Assembly (NCBI GenBank): GCA_023954855.1 | Contig: JAGSGY010000040.1 | Span: 1 to 46,907, forward strand | Reading direction: 5' to 3' | Length of the DNA stretch: 46,907 nucleotides | Source of the DNA: Pseudomonadota bacterium | Lineage (GTDB): Bacteria > Myxococcota_A > UBA796 > GCA-2862545 | Part shown: one piece after another, positions 14,269-22,000 of the stretch | How positions within the stretch are numbered: position 1 is the first letter of the stretch | Layout of the letters: each line of letters starts with the position of its first letter | Translations under genes and position numbers: made by a program | Notes under the pieces: model-generated | What the model was told of the DNA's origin: nothing | Seen by the model: the letters and a program-made list of their open reading frames with translations, nothing else | Database searches by the model: none

Positions 14269-15716
14269 TCGCGGGCAGTCCCATGCTGGATGCGCTGACC
14301 CGGTGGGTCTGGGGGACTGAACCTCCGGGCCTCACGCCAGAGCAGCGACTCGAGTACGCCACCCTGGGTGGCGTTCGCTTCTACATGGTGATGCTGCTCA
14401 TCACGCTGTTCGCGTTTACCCCGGTGACGCTGGCGCTCCGACCCGACCTCGCGCATCTCAATGGACCGATTCGCCTCACGGTGGCGCTCTTCGTGGTGCT
14501 GCTGCTCTGGGTGACCCACCCCAAGCGCCCGCAGCTCGACCCGTCGAGTGTGGCGCTCGTGGCGGTTCCGCTCGGCTCGTTCGTGCCGCTCACAGAAGTC
14601 GCCTTCGACGGTGGCGTGAACCACCCGTTCGCTCTGGCACCCGCATTCTTCTACCTGGCCCTCGGCATGTTCGTGCCGATGCCGGCCGTTCGTTACCTGG
14701 CGCTGGGCTGGGTCATGGCGCTGCTGCCATGGCCGTTCTGGTTGACCGACACCCTCATGGCTGACGACCGCTTCCGTGGCCTCTACACCATGATGATGCT
14801 CGCCATTGCTGGCGGTGGTGCGCTGGCCTGTCGTCAGCGGCGCGGCGGGCTCTGGGACCTGTTCCTCGCCGAGATGGCGGTGACCGAGAAGGCCAAGGCC
14901 TTCGAGGGGGCGATGCACAAGCTCGAGGATGCCCAGGGACAGCTCGTCGTGCTGCAGCGCAAAGCGACCGTCGGGCGAGTCACGGGGCGCATTGCCGAAG
15001 GCATCGCCGAGCCTCTGGGCACGGCACGGCAGCGCGTCGACGCAGCCCGCGACCTCGTCGACAACGGCACCGTGGAGGGGGTCTCCGAAGCACTCGAAGA
15101 GGCTGCGTTCGCGATTCAGCGCACCAGTCGCTACGTCGAGGGCCTGGCCGGCGGGGCTCGCCAGCTCGAGGCGGGCAGAGTCGTTCCCTTCGATGTCTGC
15201 AACGAGATTGAGGTGGTCGTTGGGTCGCTGGGCTTCCGCCTTGTCGATGCGGACGTGTCCATCAAGGTGCGCGGAGGCATGGGCCTGTTCGTCACCGGCG
15301 AGGCCGCCAAGTTTTCGGCCGCGATGCGCAACCTGATCACCAACGCCATCGAAGGCTCCGAGGCGGCGGGCACTCAGGAGCCGATCGAGATCTGCCTCGC
15401 ATTGGTCGAGTCGGGCGTCGAGGTGCGCGTCATCGACCACGGCGTCGGCATTCCTCCGGAGATCGCCGGTGAGCTGTTCCAGCCGATGGTGACGACCCGA
15501 CCCGGCCGCGGTGCAGGCCTCGGGTTGTCGAATACCCACGACGTCATCGTTGGCGACTTTGGCGGCTCGATTCGCTACGAGAGCACCAAGGGCGGAGGCG
15601 CCACGTTCATCTTCGTGCTGCCTCCCGAGCCTGTGACGCTGCCGCCCGAAGCCGCGTTGAGCCTTCCTCCGATGGCGCTGGCTTCGCTGCCTCCAGGACT
15701 TCTTCCAGACGGCTGA
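14265..15716 (+). CDS. Membrane histidine-kinase-like protein lacking the phospho-acceptor His
   Basis: 483 residues. About six membrane segments (38-57, 70-86, 95-112, 122-140, 142-160, 173-188) form an integral input domain, followed by a helical linker and a HATPase domain. The ATP site is complete: N-box MRNLITNAIEGSEA (354-367), G1 DHGVGIPPE (391-399), F-box LFQPMVTTR and G2 GRGAGLGLS (414-422). The dimerisation helix RIAEGIAEPLG (242-252) aligns without gaps to the NtrB-type motif GIAHEINNPL, but Glu245 replaces the phosphorylated His. It should bind ATP but not autophosphorylate in the usual way. No response regulator gene is adjacent. It starts inside the previous stop (ATGA). Confidence 0.85.
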   Translation: MIAGSPMLDALTRWVWGTEPPGLTPEQRLEYATLGGVRFYMVMLLITLFAFTPVTLALRPDLAHLNGPIRLTVALFVVLLLWVTHPKRPQLDPSSVALVAVPLGSFVPLTEVAFDGGVNHPFALAPAFFYLALGMFVPMPAVRYLALGWVMALLPWPFWLTDTLMADDRFRGLYTMMMLAIAGGGALACRQRRGGLWDLFLAEMAVTEKAKAFEGAMHKLEDAQGQLVVLQRKATVGRVTGRIAEGIAEPLGTARQRVDAARDLVDNGTVEGVSEALEEAAFAIQRTSRYVEGLAGGARQLEAGRVVPFDVCNEIEVVVGSLGFRLVDADVSIKVRGGMGLFVTGEAAKFSAAMRNLITNAIEGSEAAGTQEPIEICLALVESGVEVRVIDHGVGIPPEIAGELFQPMVTTRPGRGAGLGLSNTHDVIVGDFGGSIRYESTKGGGATFIFVLPPEPVTLPPEAALSLPPMALASLPPGLLPDG

Positions 15717-15741
15717 GCTGCGAATGCAGACGCTTGTCGGG

Positions 15742-15747
15742 TAAGCT
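15742..15747 (+). promoter_or_regulatory. Candidate -10 box (TAAGCT) for the lipoprotein gene at 15766
   Basis: TAnnnT 18 nt before the ATG, with GAGAGG (15755-15760) as ribosome-binding site in between. It lies in the 49 bp gap after the kinase-like gene, so this gene may have its own promoter. Confidence 0.3.
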
Positions 15748-15765
15748 GCCCGCCGAGAGGTCTCG

Positions 15766-16695
15766 ATGCGCACAACTGGAGTACTCGTTCTTGCCGTCCT
15801 AGCCAGTGTGGGGTGCAGCAAGGCGCCGCCACCGGCGAACCCGTCCTTCGACGATGCGCTGTCGTACACCTTTCGGACCTTCAACGGCGACGAAGTCGAC
15901 ATCGCGTACGCCATGCGGCAGCTCGAGACGCAGATCTATCTGGGCATGGACGTCGAGGCGGACCGCGAGCGCGATCGGGCCCTGAGTCCCTCGGAGCTCA
16001 GCGAGGATGATGTCTTCGATATCGACCGTCCAGACCGCCCCCTTGCGGATGCGATTCCGGTCTCGGTCGCGACCCTCTCTGCGCATGATCCGAGCCCCCA
16101 CGCCGAGATCCAGATGGCCGTCGACCAGACGCCCGTCGAGCCGTACTCGCCCGACTACTACGACCGCACCTTCCTCGAAGGCGAGGATTGCTTCGCCGAT
16201 CGCAGCTGCGCGCGGATGGAGACCCGGAACGACCTGATCAAGGACAACGCCTTGATGACGATTCCGTACTGGTTCTACAAGGACTTCCGCTGGGTGGATC
16301 TGAACCTTCCAGACCCGGAAGACGTGCCCGAGGGCGAGACCGCGGTCAACGACGGCGAGCCTCGCTGGGGCATCATCGCCAAGAGCTGGACGACTGAGAC
16401 CTTCGCCGGTGAGAACGAGAACGCGTACATCCACCAGTCCTTCACCATCGAGGTCTGGGTGCCCCGAGACGGAGGCGGCTTTGTGCGCGACGGAAGCGAG
16501 CAGAACGCCGACGAAGGGGAGTGGACGACGGACTCGACGGGAGGCGGAACGCTGCGCGCGCTGGCTCTGTGGACCGAGACCGAGTTCGACGGTCTCAACG
16601 TCAGCGACGACGTGGTGGCCGGCACCGCGAGAAAGGGCATCGACGACAACTTCAACGCCCAGGAAGAGCATCTCGACACGCTGAACGCACGCTAG
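15766..16695 (+). CDS. Predicted lipoprotein, unknown function
   Basis: 309 residues. The N-terminus MRTTGVLVLAVLASVGCSK looks like a lipoprotein signal with Cys17. The -3 position is Ser rather than Leu, so the lipobox is atypical and simple signal peptidase I processing cannot be excluded. The mature protein is acidic and hydrophilic. It contains two further cysteines (ECFADRSCARM-like region near residues 143-149) and a Trp/Tyr-rich central part (TIPYWFYKDFRWVDLNLPD). No family recognised. It may belong with the kinase-like gene 49 bp upstream. Its stop shares CTAG (16692-16695) with the convergent pbpC stop. Confidence 0.78.
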   Translation: MRTTGVLVLAVLASVGCSKAPPPANPSFDDALSYTFRTFNGDEVDIAYAMRQLETQIYLGMDVEADRERDRALSPSELSEDDVFDIDRPDRPLADAIPVSVATLSAHDPSPHAEIQMAVDQTPVEPYSPDYYDRTFLEGEDCFADRSCARMETRNDLIKDNALMTIPYWFYKDFRWVDLNLPDPEDVPEGETAVNDGEPRWGIIAKSWTTETFAGENENAYIHQSFTIEVWVPRDGGGFVRDGSEQNADEGEWTTDSTGGGTLRALALWTETEFDGLNVSDDVVAGTARKGIDDNFNAQEEHLDTLNAR

Positions 16696-19004
16696 TGCGC
16701 CGTGATGGTGACCTTCGAGCCGCTTGACGCGTAGGGCAGGCGAGCCTCCAGCGTGTGACGTCCGGGCTGAACGGGCCAGCGCGCGCTGTACGGGGCCTCG
16801 ACGACCTTCCAGGGCTCTCCGTCGACGTACCAGACGACCTGCTCGACCGAGGCGCTGACGGCCGCAGCCAGCAGGACGGTGCCCTGTTCTTCAGGCGCCT
16901 CCGGGTCCCGAAGCAGGTGGTCGCCGTCGTTCGGGGACAACACCGCGACGGAAGGCGCACCGTCTGCCGAGAGCTTGCGGGGGAGCACCGTCAGGCCGGC
17001 GCGTTCGGCCCACGCCGCGTAGCGCGGGGGAAGGTCCACAGCGGAGCGGGCGCGTGGCTTCGAGTCCCCCTCTGCATCGAGCTCGATCCGTACGTGCCAG
17101 GCGCAGGGTTGGGGTGAGCGCGGCAACCACTCTTGAACCCGGCTGGTGCAAGCGGGGGTCGCGGCGCCACCCGAGAGCGGGCAGACCGCGTGCAACGCCT
17201 CGCCGGTCGGCCCTGCTCGCGAGACATCGGCCAGACCTGCCGCTTCCTTGGGGTGCAGGGTCACAAGGGCGTCGTGAATCAGACTCGCCCCAGCGCGGTA
17301 GCCGGAGAGCTGCTGCATGGGCATCCAGTCGGGGTGGCCGACCCAGACGCCGACAACGTACCGGTCGGTCCACGCCACGGCCCAGGCATCCCGAAAGTCG
17401 GCCGAAGTGCCGGTCTTCACCGCGGCAGGAAACGGGAGCTCGCTGTGGCCCATGCGCGGGAACGTGGGCAGGCGGGCCATCGGGTCCGACAGCCATCCGG
17501 ACACCCGCCTTGCAGTGTCCGGGTCGAAGCGCTTGCCAACTGCCTGCTGAGTCTCGCGGTTCGTCCAGACCAAGCTGCGGGCGGTGCCGTCGGTGGCGAG
17601 GCCGGTGCTCGCCTGGACGAGCTGGGTGAGGGTGGTGGGCATGCCGCCGAGGGCGAGCGAGAAGCCGTAGTGTCCGCCTGAAGAATGGCCGTCGTGAAGG
17701 CCCAGATCGCCGTACAAGCCGTAGCCCTGGTCCAGGCCGATGCGACGCAAGATCTCGACGGCGGGCACATTGCGAGAGTTGGCCAGTGCCTGCCGCGGGA
17801 GCATCGGCCCGAGGAAGTCGCCGTCGGCATTTCCAATGCCATCCGGGCCGCGGCGGAGGTCGTCGAGCACGCGTCCCGGCTCGATGAGTCCGCGCTCGAG
17901 GGCCTCGGCGTAGAGGAAGGGCTTGAGGGTGCTGCCTGGGTTCCTCGGGGTGTTCGCGAAGTCGATCGACCCCCCAAAACGGTCGTCGAAGTAGTGCGTC
18001 GAGCCGACGGATGCGCGTACCGCTCCGGTCTCGAGCTCGACCACCACCATGGCCGCGTTGCCGGCCCCGCGGGCCTCCCAGTCGCGAATCTGGGTGCGAA
18101 GCTGCTCTTGGAGCTGTTCCTGGAGGGGTAGGTCGAGGGTGGTGAACACGCGCGGGTCGAGCGCGTAGCGGTGTCGCTCTGAGGGGCTGCGCAGGCGCTC
18201 TTCCAGCGCGATGACGCTGTGAAGCGTGGCTGCAGGGCGCTCGGGACGGTGATGAAAGATCAGGGTATCGAGCTCGAGGTCAGCGCGTTCCCGCTCGAGG
18301 GCGTCGACCGCCCCGTCTGCGTGCAGCTGGTCAAGGATGCGGCGGGCCCGCGCAATGCCCCGCTTGCGGCCTGCGGTGCTGTACGGGTTCATGCGTCCAG
18401 GCGACTGGGGAAGGGCTGTCAGAAAGGCGGTCTCGGCCCAGGACAGGTCGGCGACGGGCTTGTCGAAGTAGCGGCGGGCTGCGTAGGCGATGCCATGCAG
18501 GTTGTTTCCGTACGGCGCGAGTCGCAGGTACTGCGCGAGCACCTGCTGGTCGCCGTGCCGGTCGACAAGCGCAATCGCCGTCAGCGACTCGACGACCTTC
18601 TTCGCATAGGTGCGCGGGCCGGGGTCTTGCATGCGCGCGACCTGCATCGCCAGCGTGGAGGCCCCCGAGATGCGCTGCTGGCTGCGGGTGTTCTGGGCCA
18701 GGGCGCGCCCGACGGCGACCGGGTCCACGCCAGGGTGTTCGCCGAAGCGGCGGTCTTCGATGGCCAGCGTCGCCGCGACGACGCGTTCCGGGAGTTTGCC
18801 CTCTGCGTCGACGGCGGGCCAGAAACCGACCGGGTCACTCACGCCCGTCCCCACCTCCCCGAGGAAGTGTCCATGGCGGTCGAGGAGCAAGAGTGTGGGC
18901 TCCGGCTCGACCAGGGCTGCCTTACTGTGGGCCAGGCCAAGCAGGCCGAGACCCAGCAGACAGCCAGCCGTCAGCGCGGCAGCGATGGCACGCCGGAGCT
19001 TCAC
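16692..19004 (-). CDS. pbpC: Penicillin-binding protein 1C (copy 1)
   Basis: 770 residues, class A PBP of the 1C type, anchored in the inner membrane by an N-terminal helix (about 6-28). The glycosyltransferase domain has catalytic Glu83 (IEDRRFGEHPGVD) and GASTLAMQ (114-121). The transpeptidase domain has Ser358 in GSTLK, the SxN motif SRN (410-412) and KTGTS (530-534). The C-terminal region (about 600-770) matches the BiPBP_C extension characteristic of PBP1C. The GTG start sits inside the A2M stop codon (GTGA). Coupling of A2M and pbpC is known from E. coli yfhM-pbpC, where the pair is proposed as envelope defence: the trap protects the cell from proteases and the PBP repairs the wall. Shares CTAG at its stop with the convergent lipoprotein gene. 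Confidence 0.96.
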   Translation of the reverse strand: MKLRRAIAAALTAGCLLGLGLLGLAHSKAALVEPEPTLLLLDRHGHFLGEVGTGVSDPVGFWPAVDAEGKLPERVVAATLAIEDRRFGEHPGVDPVAVGRALAQNTRSQQRISGASTLAMQVARMQDPGPRTYAKKVVESLTAIALVDRHGDQQVLAQYLRLAPYGNNLHGIAYAARRYFDKPVADLSWAETAFLTALPQSPGRMNPYSTAGRKRGIARARRILDQLHADGAVDALERERADLELDTLIFHHRPERPAATLHSVIALEERLRSPSERHRYALDPRVFTTLDLPLQEQLQEQLRTQIRDWEARGAGNAAMVVVELETGAVRASVGSTHYFDDRFGGSIDFANTPRNPGSTLKPFLYAEALERGLIEPGRVLDDLRRGPDGIGNADGDFLGPMLPRQALANSRNVPAVEILRRIGLDQGYGLYGDLGLHDGHSSGGHYGFSLALGGMPTTLTQLVQASTGLATDGTARSLVWTNRETQQAVGKRFDPDTARRVSGWLSDPMARLPTFPRMGHSELPFPAAVKTGTSADFRDAWAVAWTDRYVVGVWVGHPDWMPMQQLSGYRAGASLIHDALVTLHPKEAAGLADVSRAGPTGEALHAVCPLSGGAATPACTSRVQEWLPRSPQPCAWHVRIELDAEGDSKPRARSAVDLPPRYAAWAERAGLTVLPRKLSADGAPSVAVLSPNDGDHLLRDPEAPEEQGTVLLAAAVSASVEQVVWYVDGEPWKVVEAPYSARWPVQPGRHTLEARLPYASSGSKVTITAH

Positions 19005-22000
19005 TCGGCCTCCACTGTGACCCAGGCGCCCGCCGACTGACCGCGAATGTCCGGGGAGTAGAGCATCTTCGCCTGGGCGGGCGGCTGCGAGAACCGACCC
19101 TCTGTGGTGGCCTTGACGCGGAAGGCGAAGTCGTAGGTGCCCTTCGGAAGGGTCTCGTAGAAGTAGGTCACTCGGTCATCGAGCCTGGCGATGTACGAGG
19201 GGGCCAGGGTGTCCTGGCGTGAGGCCGTGGCCTCCGGAGGCGCGGTGGCCAGGGCGGGGTTGAGTAGCTCGACCCCCGCGGCAAACGGGACGTCCACAGC
19301 GACGTAATGACGGGTCTCCGGCACGACAATCTGCACGTGTTCCTCGAGGATGTCGCCTGAGGTCAGCTTGAACTGCACGCCCCCATCCGCGAGATCGATG
19401 CGGTCGCCGAGGGCGCTGGCGAGCACCGGTCGGGCCTCACGGGTGATGACGAAGCCCGCCGCCTGCGGCGAGGCCTCGGCGCCCGGTGCCTTGGGAATGA
19501 AGTGGCTCGTGGCGAGAACCAACAGGGGTCCGCCGCTCTTCGCGGTGACCTCGATCGACTCGGCCGAGGCGAGGGTACGCACCAGGACGGGCTCCGACTT
19601 CGAAAGAGCCGCGGTCATGGGCTGGCCATCGACGGTGAGCGTGACGCTTCCACCAGGGCCATCGGCGCGCTCGAGCTGCTCCGACAGCGCGAACAGCGCC
19701 GCCGAGTTGGTGTGGGTGTTGCCCCAGCCATCATCGCGTCCCAGGGTCACCAGCGCCTGAATCATCAGCTTCAGGGTCGCCGAGTCGGGCTGCGTGCGAC
19801 CGATGGCGCGGGTCATCTTGGCGAGCGAGCGCGTCTCGGAGGGCAGGATGAGGGGACTGCGATGCGTTCGACGCTGCTTGAGCCCGCCGTAGACCTCGCG
19901 ACCCTCGAACAGGCGCACAATCACGCCGTCCTCGATGTCGGTGCTCAGTCTACCGGCGAGTCCGGCGCCGCTTCCCCCGGACCGATGTGCAGCCAGGGCG
20001 ACGGTCGCGAGACCTTCGTGGTCCAGGTACTGGGCGTTGCGGCTGAGCTCAGAGAGGTAGGCCTCGTCGATGGACCCGGTCGAGGCGAGTGCTTCGAGCG
20101 CCAGGGTGCGCTCCATCCACTTCTCGCCGTCGATGAACTGGGTGTAGTCGCTGCGCAGTGCGGAGCGCAACGTGCCGGTGAGGCGCTTCATCAGGGCGTC
20201 GTCGACGGTGTAGCCGGCCTCTTTCGCCTCGACGAGGAACTGCACCGTCCATGCCGTCAGGCTGACGCTGCCGCGGTAGCCAGGCCAGTGCGACACACGC
20301 TCGCCGTGGTCGATGACCTCGGGCAGGTAGGCCAGCGTGTCGTTCACGGCTCGGTCGAGCTCTTCCTGCGACGCGCGCAGGGCGGCGGTTCCGCGAATGC
20401 GCGACAGGGCGAGGTAGGCCCGAGCCTTGCTGATGCGCTGCTCCGAGGAGCCAATGGGGGCACGGCGCAAGAAGTCGGCGGCGGCGATCATGCGCACCAG
20501 GGCTGGGTCATCGCTGACGACGACCAGGCGCTGAACGCTGCCTGCACGCGCGGGCTCGGGCAGGGCGGGCAGGGTGACCGACTCGCCGGCCGCGAGCTCA
20601 TGGCTCTCTCGCAGGGTGACCCGGCCACGGTCGGGCAGCAGGGGTAGGCGGACTTCAAAGGCATCGGCGGCGCCGTCGCTCTGGCGGGCCACGGCCATGG
20701 TCACCTTGACCTCGTCCCGGGTGTAGCGCCCGTCCTCGCGCAACGCGGGGGTCGGCGCACGAACGCCGAAGCCGATACGCTCGGCGAGCACCGGGTTCCA
20801 GTCGAGGGTGCGCCGGCTCTCGCCCTGCACCTCGAGGCCCTCTGCGCGGATCTCTGCGCTTCCAGCTCCGCCGCCACCCTCGACGATGCGGCCGATGGCG
20901 GTGGCGGTGAAGGCATCACCGACACGGACGAAGCGGGGAAGGGCGGGCTGCGCCACCACGGGCAGTCGGACCCGCAGGTCGCCGGTACCCACGCCGAAGC
21001 GCTCTGGCCCGCTGATGGCCTTGGCCCGCAACGCGAAGACCGTCAGGTTGTCGGGTAGGGTGACGCGCACGGTCACCTTGCCACTCGGCCCCACCTTCAG
21101 GCTGGGCTCGTAGTAGGGCACGGGCTTGAAGTTCCTTCGGACCGTGGCCGCGTCGAGCGCGCTGTCCGCTGCCGAACGCTCCATCGCGTCGTCGCCGTCG
21201 CCGCCGGGCATCTCGGCATAGGGAATGGCGCCGAGCGTGAGGTTCCGAGTGTCGTGAATCGCCAGGCGACTGCGGCGGTCGGTGATGAAGTCGGGAAGCG
21301 GGTCGAGACGCTGTTCTTCGGCGAGGGCGAGCACCGCACGGTCCACCATCCAGAGGGTGACTTCGCCAGCGATGGGGCGGTCGTCTGGGTCCGTCAGGCG
21401 AACCGTGAGCTCGACCTCTTCGCCAGGAAGCGCCTGCTCGGGGGCTTCAATCGCCACCTGCACCGTGTTCTCGACGGGTGCGACACGCAGCCAGGTCGTG
21501 TTGGCGACCGTCACGGGCTTTCCGAGGTCCATGTTGCCGGTTCGACTGGCGCCCGCTTTTCGTCCACGGAAGAGCACGGTGTGCACGGGCAGCCGGGGAA
21601 CCCACCCCTCGTCGATGGTCAGGCGCACTCTCGCCTTGCCACCGCGCACGTCGACCCATTCGTACCGGTTCTCGGTCGGGGTCTCGATAACCACGAGGGC
21701 GGTCGCGGACTGGTAGGGGCTCTGGATGAGCAGGGTCGCCTGCTCGCCGGGCTCATAGAGGTCCTTGTTCGCGGTGATCTCGAACACGCCAGCCTTGGGG
21801 CGTTCCCAGCTCACGGGCTCATCGCCGGACACGAAGAGGTCGACGGTGACGAGCTGCCCGCGTCCGAGGTCGTCCTGGCCTTCGACTTCGACCAGGTAGA
21901 CACCGGCGGTCGGCACATCGAAGGACACGGGAATCGGGGCATCGGTACTGGTCAGCGTGCGGGTCTCCACGACCTCGTCGACGATGTCGGTGACGTAGCG

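Noticed and set aside
14226-15914. 562-codon minus-strand frame opposite the kinase-like gene
   Set aside because: Its translation is His/Arg/Gln-rich and featureless, while the plus-strand frame encodes recognisable membrane helices and an ATPase domain. It is a GC-rich antisense shadow.
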